Positions 12,428-24,057 are shown, counted from the first letter of the stretch. The stretch: 37,366 nt of DNA from Purshia tridentata (GCA_003254885.1 QANT01003171.1:1-37366), one strand, 5' to 3'. The notes: generated from the sequence alone by a model not told the origin. A program made the numbers and translations.

Positions 12428-12809
12428 TTTCGAAAACCTGTTTCCAGCAAGGTGGCGGTAGCTGTGGATGTGGATGGAACCTGACTGCAGCATCTTGTTT
12501 AGGTTTGGTGTTAGCTTTCTAATGTGTAGTATTTGTGTATTAGCAATTTAAGTGTAGTTAGAACCATGGAAATATTTCAGGCGGAGAGATGGGGTTTTTA
12601 ATTACCCTATTTGTCCTTTTTCATTTAGGATTCAGGAGGATACTGGGGCCATTTCTTATTTTTGTAAGACAATGCTAGATATAATTTGATGTAGGGGTAG
12701 CCAGTGTATATTTAATGCTGGACTGAGCTCCGCCTGCCCTTTCCACATTTGTTTGTATGAAAGTTTGTCTCTCTTACGTTCGGGAATGATTGTTTGAACT
12801 ATATGATCA

Positions 12810-12871
<62 letters not shown>

Positions 12872-13464
12872 GTTTCTCATTAGCATACACATGGGTCAAA
12901 GTCAATGATCCCCGATGTCAAAATTTGAGTTTGAATCATCCTTAGGTTCAATTATAATTTATAACGTAGAGATAAAATGTAATAATATCAATTTGACATG
13001 ATTAGTACAATGAAAAATAAGAAATCTCTTTATTTATATTTCGTCTATTTCTTCGCCATTAGAAAATACATATAGAAGTAAGTTTTTTCATCTAAAAATA
13101 GTGCTGGTATTTAAACCCAATTAATTTATTTCCATCCCCATCATACATTCATACGCAACTCAAAAATTTAAGGTACAAACATAGATTTATCAGAAGACTT
13201 AGAATGGTATTCTTTTTTAAAAACATTGCCCGGGCTATGGCCCCTCTTATGTTCCGCCCCTAGAACTAATTTACATGTATAATACATGTGGTTGGTATCG
13301 GACAGAATCTTCTTCGACAAAAACTTTTTACCTTTAAAGCTAACTCTAGAAATGGTTCGCTTCTCAACTTTCTATACACTAGGCTCTACTGGTGTTGACA
13401 ATCCTGCCCTATCTGTACACTTGAGACCATCAACTGTTAGCAACCTTCGCTGGTTGCTATCTGA
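12428..13464. other. Convergent intergenic region between CRWN and HAC genes
   Basis: The stop codons of two convergent genes face each other across about 1 kb, so both 3' UTRs should lie here. The CRWN 3' UTR probably covers the first few hundred bases; I cannot fix poly(A) sites. A long (TC)n run is at 12812-12870. Near 13226-13262 the words GGCTATGGCCCCTC and GTTCCGCCCCTAG resemble ends of common plant repeats, but I found no matching second end. The plus-strand frame at 13286-13468 overlaps the last HAC exon antisense and is not a gene. Confidence 0.55.
12812..12870. repeat. (TC)29 microsatellite
   Basis: An uninterrupted run of about 29 TC units in the downstream region of the CRWN gene. 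It is the longest simple repeat in the window and likely length-polymorphic. Confidence 0.95.
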
Positions 13465-16400
13465 CTAACTCTGCAACTGCAACTGCATCTCTTCTGCATG
13501 CCTCTTCAGATCCCTTCAAACCCAACACCATATAATCCAATCAAAATTTGTAACAATTTTTATGATGCAGATAATTAGAATTAAAAAAGGGGGAGGAGCT
13601 AAGTGCAGATAACGAACATGCAACGAGGAACACCACAATTTGGTTCTCTACAGTTTCTCGAATGCAATCTCAGTCCGTTCCACGCCTTCGTACAGTGTCG
13701 ACAACCTCCAGCAACCCGAACAGTGCACTTTTTTACATGGAAGAATAGCTTTTTCATTTCGCGGCAGCATGGGTAAGAGCAAGGCTGACTCTTGGTTGGG
13801 TGACATTTGGATGCATGTTGTAAAACATCTAGAAATTCCCTTAGCTGCACCACATATTTACATTATAAGTCAGATATTTACAATGTGTAACTACTAGGTA
13901 ACACATGGGTTATTATAATTTATTTAAGGTTATAGAGAAGTGGACATGCACACATGCAATGAGGATAAGATGATGAATATTTACCAGCAAGGCTTTTTGC
14001 TGTTCCTCTCTACTCTCTGTCTCACGGCTAACTGTGGTCGAACATTGAGTCAACTTATGAATGTGACAAGAATATCCTTTCTCTTGATAGCATGTTGCAC
14101 AAACATCAAACCCTGGGCAGACCTCACATGCCCAGCTCTGATCAACCACAGCACCCTTATGGCAAATGCTGCATGTGCTCCCAGCAGTCAGTACAGTAAG
14201 ATTTCGAAGATGATGCAGAATCATTGATGAGGAATACTTGGCCCGTCGAAGTGTGTCAAACTGATAATGGTTATTCTCGCAAAAGCTCAAGAAACTATGC
14301 CTATTCTCAAACAAGCCATTGTTCAAAATAACATCTTCATCCTTAGTATCAGAGAGCACATCCTCCACCATAACCTGAAAAAGGGGGGTGATACGTTATA
14401 CATGTTGACAAGATTTGAGATCAATATGTTCAAAATATGCCCTAGTGACCTAGTAATTGTTTGAGTTTACAATGCAATTGGTATTATGTTTGGTGTGCTA
14501 TTGGAATCCAAATCTATGTAGGGGCGGCACGAGCATCTCACATGCGCACCACACATAAAGATATCCCGAGGGTGACAGCATCTCATCTCCACCCTCTCCT
14601 GTGTTTATCTCATATCCCTATCGGATGAGAATCCAATTCTCTCGCTTTTGTGCTTCCCATTTTAACCCCCCTGAAGCATGTATATTGCAAAACATACCCA
14701 TATTTTATATCCCTTATTTTGTGATATAAAAAGGTATGGGGTTAATAATAAAAAAAATAGTAATAAATTTATGATATCCTAATATTGTTAATAATTTAGT
14801 ATTATGTCCCGGAATGTGATTTACCAAATGAATTAAGATTCAAAAATATTATACACCAAGGCATATAATGCAATACTACAGGGACATCTAAGTTTCAATG
14901 TAACACCTGAGCTCTGAAGGTTTGGGATTCACCTGAGAGAGTACATGTTGTTCCTTGTTGATTAATATATGAATGTCCCTTCCATAAAGGTTGCGCTCAG
15001 CATCATGACATCTAAACATATCAATAACACAAGGATCATGACATCGTGACATCTAAACAATCAATAACACAAAAACAATTCTGATTGAAGGAGGAATCAA
15101 GACCTCAAAGCACTTAGTTACCTTTCACAAAGGTGAAAATTTTTGCACTGACTGCAAGACCATTGTCTCCCAGATAATATTGCTTCATGGCAGTGCGTGC
15201 AAACATAATGCATATGGACAATTAAGAAGTCCTCCTTGATGGGTAAAATGGTTTGCCCCAGCTAATAAAGGAAAAAACAACAAAATAAAATGGAAGAGAG
15301 TGAGTGTGAGTTGATAGGGATATAATAAGGGGACAATTATACTGCTTCATGGCAGTGCGTGCAAACATAATGCATGTGGACAATTATGAAGTCCTCCTTG
15401 ATGGGTAAAATGGTTTGTCCCAGATAATAAGGGAGAGACAACAAAATAAAATGGAAGAGAGTGAGTGGATAGACATATAATAAGAGGAAAAGAAGGTAAA
15501 TTTGTTAATATTATTTATGCACTCAACAATGCTGGTACAGACAATTTGTTCCTATCTATGACCTATTAATTATATCATAGTTAATACTTAAGGTAACAAA
15601 TACACTAGCTTAAGTAGCAATATTGTGATCAAGGAATTGAGATATTGCCCAGAAGTGCCTCAGCATTTGGATAACTTATTGCCCTCATTAACTCCTAGGA
15701 AAGTAGCAGGCTAGCAGCTCAAAGTTGAAGGCCGTTACAAGAGGTAACAAAAGAATCAAGCATTAGTTATATCACTTATATGCCTTATTTGGACCCTCAT
15801 ATATCAAAGTTTACACACTTGTCTCATTTGAATAGATAGGGATATATATGTTCCTGTTTCCAAAGTTGTTCCCCATTTTGTAGACCTTGGATAATGGGAT
15901 CACTGTTTTATTAAAAGCTTTTAAGCCACCAAGGTTGCTTCATCTAGACTATGCAAAATGATCTGAGCTTTGAAAAATTTAGCAGGAAGAATTAGAAAGG
16001 CCAAGGTAAGGAATATTTACTTTTTGCATCAGCAGAATATCTTTGGTGGAACCATTAGAAGGATTTGTATGTCCCATGGCTTTTAAAGTTCTCTTTGTTA
16101 CTGTTTTCTTTCCCTTCCTCCGTGAGTCTCCCATTATTTCTTGTTCAATCTTCCTGATCACATCCTCAGCAGCACCAGACCAATAGTCGCCATCAAAATA
16201 TGGCAAACGAGCTGCTGTTACCTTGGAGTTACCTTCCCCAGTAGGTATGAAAAAGTGATCATATAAATTAGTAAAATTGACTGCAATTTTTTCATGGGCT
16301 GCTTTTTTAATCATTGACTGATACCTGCACACAAGAACTAGTTAAAGTCAGCTAAGACACACACATGTGACACTGTTTTTTTTGGGGGTTGGGGGGGAGG

Positions 16401-19400
16401 AGGTTGGGGAAGGAGGAAGAGAGAGAGAGACCATTGCCGCAGCTTATCAGACTTGGGTGTTTTCTGCATTTCTGGATGGCAATATAAAATATAATCTTCT
16501 CCCTTTAAAGGAGGGCACGCCCATATATAGGAGGTCACAAATCCTCTTTTTTTGCAAAAATCAAGGTACGCTATCTGAAGGCAACAAGGGTAAAAAGACA
16601 AAAGTTAATTGACCATGCATGTCATTTAACTGTACCAATAGTAAACTCAAATCGACCAGAATAATCATATGGAAAAAGTGAAAAATGAAACAAAGTAACT
16701 ACCAATATTTCATGGTAAACAAAAGTACGAAGAGCTTCTCCGGTCACAGTTTTCGCCTCTGGCCTAAAGTACTTAACGGAATCCAGATATGAGATATAAA
16801 CACAACGGTTATTTGGATGACTACATTCTGAGCCAAACTCCTGCACATACATTCCGAAAAGGCATACATCTACCCCTTCAATCTTCTGAAACAAAAGAAT
16901 AACCTGAATGCAAAAAAGAATTATATTACATTTTCTTGAAACCCTAATATACAAGCTGTGATACTGAAATAGAGTAGATTCAGCAGCAGATGACAAGAGA
17001 ATTTTATAACTTCATATATCAACACAAGAATCTCTGGATTGTAAACTTTATCTCACCTTTGATCTGTATGGGAATTCATCAGGGTAATTCTCATCATGAA
17101 AGAGATCCAAAAACTGCTGCTTCACTTTTAGTGTTTTTCGAACAGATAAAACCACTCTGACAACAAGATCTTCCGCTCCTGGAACCTAACAACCCATCAA
17201 ATAAAATAGATACTTTAGGCAGATAGGAAGGGATTGTATATCATAAACCAATTCTGTTAGATATAAACAGGAATGTCTGATTGTATTGTAATTAATATCG
17301 GAGCAACCCATGATTGTGTTGGTTAGTACATGACTAATTGGCACAGTGTTTATTTATTTTTTCAATATTCAAATATGTCATACTTCTAAATTCTCAACAG
17401 AATAATCCATTTTGACAACAAAATCCTCCGTTCCTGGAACTAAAATCCCATGAAAAATAACATAGCAACAAACAAGCTGCTTCAACCGTTCAAAGGACTG
17501 TTAAATATAAACCATTTCTGTTTGAAGATACAGACAGGAATATCCAAAATAAGCAAATTTATCAGATGGAAAATTAATTGATATCAAGAAACCCATGATT
17601 GAATTGATTAGGACATAACTACTAGTGCTAGGCATTCATCTCAAGAAACTTATCTAATGGTCACATATTTTTGTTTAAATGCCTCAAAACACACATATTC
17701 TCTAAATGCAAAATAAATCAGATATAGAATGGCTACAAATGAATTAATCCCAATGTTTACCTCAGAAAACTCTTTTCCTGTAGCCATTCTTCTCTCTTCT
17801 CTCTCTTGCTTGAGGTGCCTAAAGAGTCTCTGCTCTATGTGATCACTAAGCATGGTAGTTGGTAGATCTTTTGCACTGAAAACAGCATTTTCTGGTAAGG
17901 GCTTGCGATCTCCAGATTCTGTCTCTTTCAACAAACATTTGAGACATCTGTACTCAGCTTTGCCTTCCAGACCAATCTTATCATTAAAGAGAGCACATAT
18001 CTGATGTTGCCAGCCCTCGCATTTATCACATTGAACCCACTGCAAGTGCATAAAAAGCCTCAGGAATTTAGTCATTACTTTCCATATTTCAAATATTCAA
18101 AAAGACAGGATGAATTAAATTACAGATTCTTCGGTTTCTTCATCATTCTTCTTCTTATTAAGTTCTGCCTTCAAAATACAGACACCACGAAATGAAATAT
18201 TTCCACCTCGAGACTCCTTATAGCACGTCACACAAAAGTAATATTGTGTACCATGTTCTTCTAGTGTGCTGTAATAGTTTACACTGCGCTTGATACGGGC
18301 ACCACAGCATGAACAATATATTGTTGCCGGGGCAAACACACGCTTACCCAGTGCACACAACTGACACAATTCATCACTGCTTCCTCGTTCCATCAACTGT
18401 TTTAAACAGCATGCATAAGAACATTAATGATCACATTCAATCAACACAAGCCTAGGCAATTAGAAAATAGTTGAAGCTCTTGGAAAAAGAAAGATTTGTG
18501 GAGGCAAAAAGATTTGGCAGATTTTGGTATACACAATTCTACATAACTCGGCAGCTTTTCGCACATTTTGCTGTGATATCACGCAGTTTCTCTCTCTTTT
18601 TTAAAAGTTATATTTCATTTCTGAAGTACATATAACATGCAGATGTTGGGACACCATTATAGTTAAAAAAGCAAGTGTTTTGAAAAATAAAAAAGTAGAC
18701 AAAACCCTGTTTCATCAATAGCTATTGGCTTATGTAAATGATGATAAACTCTTATTTGTTTGATTTTCTCATGTAACTTTCGTATGTGCCTTTCCACTTA
18801 ACATATCTGGTACTCATTAATCATAAGGTACAAAGCACCAGCTAAGGAAAAGATAGACGAAATGTTCTGAAAAGACAAATAAAATGGCCTGTTGTGTGGA
18901 ATGGCAACTGCATCACCAAAGGATGATATTCAAATTGAAAGAGCTAAATGGGAAAGAGAAAATTCCCAAAAAAAATATATATATAAGGTATAGTGAAGTG
19001 ACATAATGGACAAAAATAATTCTATAGAAAAGGGCCCTGGCAGTAAACTTAAAGGCTAACTTGGGGGTGTGAGTGTGTGTGTGAGAGAGAGTTGCAAGGT
19101 AAAAACTAATGAATTGGCTGGAATAAAGCTTTTCTGAATTGAAGTATGTTTGTGCACATGATCACGTATGTTTAGCATGGATCCTCAATTCGAGAAACTT
19201 AACCAGACAAGTAGTCAATGATGAATAGAAAAAGTACTACCTGATCAATGCTCTGCCCAAGACTCGTTAAATGTGCCTTGATTTGCTCTGCTGTGAAAAA
19301 TTCAGTTAAAGAAACACCCTGTGTCTCTGGATTCTCTGGCTTTATTACTTCCTTATAATAAGATTCTGGTTTTGGCTCTGTTGGGATGAACTTAGTCCTT

Positions 19401-22400
19401 ACTTCCCCCTCTTTAAAATCAACACTAATCTCTTCTGAGAAAAAAAGGGAACTCTTGGACCCCATTCCTTCAGATACTTCTTTGACATTGTCTACAATCT
19501 TACTACTGCTAGTAAAGTCTATTTGGTCCATCTGATGACAAAAAAGTCCTCCACAAGGAATGGCCACACTCTCCTGATTCAGTTTCAAAATATAGTCATA
19601 ATCACTTTTACTAACATCACTGATCCTCATGGAATTTTTAACTGGTCCCATCTTCACTTGCATTACTTCAGCATTAACAGATGCAGGAGATTCAGGCTGT
19701 TGCTGCTTGTGTGAAAGTCGTTCTGGACCACAAGGTTGAACTACTGAAGGAGCCCATAGATGAGAAATTTCATTTCTATTTTCCATCTGCAACCTTTTTG
19801 AAGAAGGCAGCATATCTTCAATATTTCCTGAACTGGGTCCATCTGAAGCAAACTCTTGAGCACCATGTGACTGTTCTGGAGGAACCTGAAGCTGAAAATA
19901 TGGCTGATGGGATTGTAGCCCATACTGCTGAGACTTTATTATGGAGTTTTTAACCGGTCTCATCTCCAAGTGCATTACTTCAGCATTAACAGATACAGAA
20001 AATTCAGGCGGCTGCTGCAGGTGTGCAAGTCGTTCAGGAGCACAAGGTTGATTACCTGAAGGAGCCAATGGATGAGAAATTTCATTTTTATTTTCCATCC
20101 TCATCCTTTTTGAAGAAGGAGGCATATCTTCAATATTTCCTGAACTGGGCCCTTCTGAAGTAAACTCTTGAGCACTATGTGACTGTTCTGAAGGAACCTG
20201 AGGCCGAAAATATGGCTGATGGGGTTGTAGTTGATAATGTTGAGATTTTTTGGAAATTTTGACTGTTTCCATCTCCATGTGCATTACTTCAGTATTAACA
20301 GATAATTCAGGCTGTTGCTGCAAGTATGAAAGTCTTTCAGGAGCACACGGTTGAACAACTGAAGAAGACGGCATATCTTCTATATTTTCTGAACTGGATT
20401 TATCTGAAGCAAACTCTTGAGCACCATGTGACTGTTTTGGAAGAACCTGAGGCCACAAATATGGCTGATGGGGTTGTAGTCGGTAATGTTGAGACTTTAC
20501 CATCTGGGAATGAGATTGCACAATATCCTGAAGAGTTGAGATTGGTTTGAAGGAGATTGTGCCAGGAACAATAATGGAGACTTCAGGAACTTCCATTGGA
20601 CTATGTTGGGGGACTGAAAAGTGTGAAAGTCTTTCAGAAGCACAAGGTTGAACAACTGAAGGAGCTGATAGATGGGAAATTACATTTTTATCCTCCATAT
20701 TCATCCCTTTTGATGAATGCAGCATATTTCCTGAACAGGGTCCTTCTGACGCAAACTCTTGAGCACCATGTGACTGTTCTGTTGGAACCTGAGGCCACAA
20801 ATATGGTTGATGCGGTTGTAGTTGGTAATGTTGAAAGTTTACTATCTGGGAATGAGATTGCACAATATCCTGAAGAGTTGAGATTGGTCTGTCAGAGATT
20901 ATGCGAGGAAGAATATTGGAGACTTCAAGAACTTCCATTGGAATATGTTGGGGGTTCCCCAAATGACCTTTACATTTATAGGATCCAATTTCACAAGAAA
21001 AGTAATTGTTAGAATGGGCAAACAGCACCAAGAAATGAGGAGGCCAAGAAAGAAACCAAAAGAAAATGAAAGAAGATATTTGAATGAATAGACATGTCAA
21101 ACTTAAGTATGTTTTCCAATACAATATTTTTATTCGAGTAATCTAAATCTTCTTAGATCATAGTTTGACAAATTGAACAACAGAAAGTACTATATAATTC
21201 TGCACAGATTAGTAGACAAAAATAAATAAATAGGTCTCCTTGAAAACCACATATTGGACCAGTGATTAGTGGATACAATTTATCAAGCAAGTTGACCAAA
21301 TGTAAAATGGGAGATCTCGGGGAGCATGGGTAATTGGGTCTTGGATCCAACTATGTGGTTTCATATAAGAACACCAATGCCACTTCTACCCAGTCTAATG
21401 AGTAACTACGAAACCTGAATCAAGCCATGGTCACCAAGAATTATGCATGATTAGGGACCTAAAAGAAACTGAAGTTTACAAAATAGCACATTTTGTCAAT
21501 TTGCAACTATAACTCAAGTATCACTCACGACTTCAGAAATCAGAAAAAATTAATCATAAAGCTACAAAGCATACCATGGTCAAGATGTTGCTGTTGAACA
21601 TGATTTTCAAATGATATGTCAGAACTGTAACTCAGATTCCCTTGAGGAGATAATGTACCATCAGCAAAACCTCCAATAACAGAAAACTGATTGGCATCGG
21701 AATATGTAGTGATTGATGAAGTCTCCTCAAGAGGAGAAACTATCTCAGTAGCAACTTGCCTTGGGCCCAATGAGCAAGACATATCAATTTCATCAGAAGT
21801 AATGAATCTATTAGCATCTCCCTGCTCATAACCATTAAAAGGGACCCCTACAAGTGAATATCAATTATGACATTAGATATATAAGCCTAAACTACACAAT
21901 TGTCAATTTAGTTAATGTTGAAAGGTACAAATGGCCCACCTTTTATGAAGTTAACGCGATCATCATTGTTCGCACTATTACCAATGGAGTCAGATCTAGT
22001 AGCATCACTTACGCAACTAAAAGGCAGTTCTGCAGCATCCAAGTTGCAAAACATATCTGGAAACCCTGAAGTTGGCATTGTCATACAGAAAGGCAAAAAC
22101 AGGGAATTAAGATAGGCATCTACTTGCTCACTGGAGTTTGCATCAAATAGTTTTTTCTGGAGTGAGCTTTGCATCCGTTGATAAAGTGTCTTCTCATTCA
22201 CATACTCCTCCTAAAACATATTAAAAATTTAAAACTTCAGGATAGGTAGCATGTAAATTCATAATATTCCAAGAAAACAAGAAATAGCACAATTAAATCC
22301 TGCAAAGTTTGCGTAACAAGCACTTTTTCCCCTTCAATTTCACTGATGAGGTCACTGAGTCGCCAAAAAGCATGTTATGAGGATTGATTAGTAGGACTCA

Positions 22401-22913
22401 AAATTCAAAGAAATTACCAATTGCATGACAACAAATGGCTATCATTTGACAAGTTCCCATTCCATAGGACAAAATTATAGGTAAATAAACAAACTTCTCA
22501 AACTGAATTTTCATTGTATTATATGAATAGCATACCTCCGAAGTAGCCTCCATAAATAGCTGTTTTTCCAAGACAGACACAAAGTCAGGTGCTAGCTCTC
22601 CCAACACATAATTGGTACTTCCCAAGAAAAATTCAGCGCTGAGGAAGAATGAATATGCTAGTAGTGATTAAGAATACACAATACATAATATATCCACTCA
22701 TGTCGAAATGCAAACTTCTGAGACTTACATTTTTTTTCTAACCAAATTACGAAAGCAGTCTACTCTAGGACCATTTCGCCAATCACTCAAGTAGCCTACT
22801 TGGCGTTTTATTGGTTGATGACATAAACCATCCCCTCCCAGCAAAAATGGAGTTGAAGGGTAGTTCGGTATATGGCCAAAGGTTTGCCCTGAATTGTAAT
22901 TCCTTGCAGGCAT
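13465..22913 (-). CDS. CBP/p300-type histone acetyltransferase (HAC family), divergent, 16 coding exons, 1590 aa
   Basis: HAC proteins acetylate histones and act as nuclear coactivators. Exons, in transcript order: 22913-22729, 22638-22536, 22210-21940, 21847-21575, 20967-19241, 18396-18124, 18039-17761, 17185-17057, 16903-16703, 16574-16432, 16324-16021, 15261-15122, 15011-14933, 14374-13985, 13844-13618, 13513-13465; all phases join. Domains: KIX-like helices (about 55-125, with [12 protein letters not shown]), repeat-rich linker (about 278-775), [12 protein letters not shown] motif (about 828), Cys-rich/PHD region (855-985, with [19 protein letters not shown]), KAT11-type HAT (about 1037-1290, with [20 protein letters not shown] and [15 protein letters not shown]), two ZZ fingers (about 1312-1350 and 1425-1475) and TAZ2 (about 1500-1576, ending CGVPRC). 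The usual first TAZ finger and Gln-rich N-terminal half are not found. The tail is short: [19 protein letters not shown]. Arabidopsis HAC1 is longer, about 1.7 kaa. The start ATG is the first in frame with the KIX exon, after a 6-codon uORF. Family assignment is firm; which HAC paralogue it is stays open. Confidence 0.9.
15001..15085. repeat. About 41-bp tandem duplication at an HAC splice acceptor
   Basis: TGACATCTAAACA(TA)TCAATAACACAA occurs at about 15006 and again at about 15047. On the minus strand this duplicates the acceptor used by exon 13 (TTTAG before ATGTCATGATG). The upstream copy keeps an AG followed by a similar exon start (ATGTCACGATG), so it could act as an alternative acceptor; its use would shift the reading. 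Confidence 0.8.
15170..15490. repeat. 162-bp tandem duplication covering the ZZ exon start and intron flank
   Basis: A segment of about 160 bp occurs twice, offset by 161-162 bp: about 15170-15330 and 15331-15490. The right-hand copy repeats the first part of HAC exon 12 on the minus strand ([12 protein letters not shown], then [12 protein letters not shown]) and the intron before it. The left copy is spliced. In the right copy the acceptor AG has become AT (TTATTAT before CTGGGA) and the frame ends in a stop after CHEAV. It is therefore a decayed exon relic inside the intron. Confidence 0.88.
17120..17635. repeat. Diverged 255-285 bp tandem duplication covering the start of HAC exon 8
   Basis: The stretch about 17120-17345 (5' part of exon 8 plus its upstream intron) recurs with many changes at about 17375-17635. 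Shared words include GACAACAA(G/A)ATC, CTCCTGGAAC versus GTTCCTGGAAC, ATAAACCA and ACCCATGATTG, offset by 255 bp at the exon end and 285 bp at the far end. Read on the minus strand the second copy gives [20 protein letters not shown] then a stop, against [20 protein letters not shown] in the real exon. Its acceptor region has lost a base. It is an exon relic. Confidence 0.8.
19690..20960 (-). repeat. Four degenerate coding repeat units in HAC exon 5
   Basis: The 1727-nt exon contains four copies of a unit whose core reads [15 protein letters not shown] then [11 protein letters not shown]. Cores start, on the plus strand, at about 20753, 20411, 20162 and 19850, with spacings of 342, 249 and 312 bp. 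Flanking blocks also recur: [17 protein letters not shown], AEVMHxEM, GNIEDMxPSSKRxxMEN, and in the first two units [15 protein letters not shown] similarity is high, so the units arose by duplication. The block lies where other HAC proteins have the linker between TAZ1 and the PHD region. Confidence 0.9.
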
Positions 22914-23700
22914 CTTGCTGATTTACAAGTCTTCTTCGTTCATGCTGAAACTGTAAATTACCAAAAATTGAGTATGAAAGAAAAGGAGGAACCAATTCAT
23001 AAGTGACGATTGTTGAATGGTGGAATGAAAATAACCAATTTAATAAAATCCACCATTTGAAGTAGCTTGATTATTTTAACAAACAGAATGCTTGAGTGTT
23101 GAGTCACTGCAGGCAATTATTGAAGTTTTACCCCAATTTTTTTCCATCATCGAAAAACTAACATCGTTGTATCTCTAATATATAAGGCGTTTCTAAACAA
23201 TAATTCACTAAAATTTGTCCACAGCAACTTTTGGCAATCAGCTACTGTTCGATTTAGTTCACTGATGTTTAAATTATGAATTTATGGTTTCCTCTGCTTA
23301 TTTGAATTTTCACTTGCAAGTATTTGCGCGGAACCAGCTGTTATAACCCTAATTATTTGCTCGTGAAACCATCATAGTCCAAATCATTCCAACAAAACAA
23401 AGAGCGATTAATTCGCTCAATTCCCAAATCAAAATTCAGAAATTTATTGCCTGCACTAATTTACTAAATAAAAAACTCAAATTGTAAAATTCGCGCAACC
23501 AAATCGCAATCAACAGTGAGGCAGAAGAGAATTCCGATTTGATGTATCGTTTCGGAAGTGATAATTAAACCCTAAAAGATAGCACGGAAGAAGAAGAAGC
23601 AAGAACGAAAAACCCTAATTAGGGAAAGAGAGGGGTTTAAGGAAATAGACCTCTTTGTTTATTGGCTTGTTTGAAGCTGGTGTCCTCCACTTTCCCAACA
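22914..23700 (-). promoter_or_regulatory. 5' leader and proximal promoter of the HAC gene
   Basis: Upstream of the start codon is a 6-codon uORF (22943-22923, MNEEDL). An acceptor-like TTTACAG at about 22953 suggests a leader intron, and AAAGAG before GTCTAT near 23650 is a possible donor, though weak. Two telo-box words (AAACCCTAA) occur at about 23567 and 23611, the second within the palindrome CCCTAATTAGGG (23613-23624). Telo boxes are common near starts of plant housekeeping genes. The transcription start is not determinable here. Confidence 0.45.
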
Positions 23701-24057
23701 AGTGGTGGGGCCACGACGAGTACAAGCAAGCTTTTTTAATGATTTATAAGTTTACGCTGTACGAATTACAGTGCTACGAGTAAGTAGTCAATCCTCGTCT
23801 TATTCTTATATAGTGGAACCCTACAACCTACGAGTTCCTAATCCTAAGTACACACCGACTGAGTGAGACTTTCTCCAAGGAGAGAAGGTTCCTAAATTAC
23901 CAAAATACCCTTTTTACCTCGAAGTGGCGCTGTGAGTGCCAGTTTAGAAAGAAAAATAAATAAATAAATAAAGACCGGTTTGTGACTTTTTTCTTTCTTT
24001 TTCTATTCGAGTCAAAGACAGTGTGCCGTGTGCGACTCTCTCTACTTGGCTTAATTA
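23701..24057. other. Intergenic DNA, nothing recognised
   Basis: Sequence upstream of the HAC leader with no coding potential. It holds a short (AAAT)n run at about 23953-23972 and, at its end, the left copy of the 10-bp target duplication (24048-24057) of the next insertion. Confidence 0.5.

Noticed and set aside
13220..13265. Possible transposon end (GGGCGGAAC-type word)
   Set aside because: No matching second end or target duplication was found.
15331..15490. Second ZZ exon copy as a functional alternative exon
   Set aside because: The acceptor AG is lost and an in-frame stop follows CHEAV, so inclusion would truncate the protein.
19523..21012. Plus-strand open frames up to 138 codons opposite HAC exon 5
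   Set aside because: They repeat with the same period as the exon-5 units and are the antisense reading of that array; the minus strand alone continues into HAC domains.
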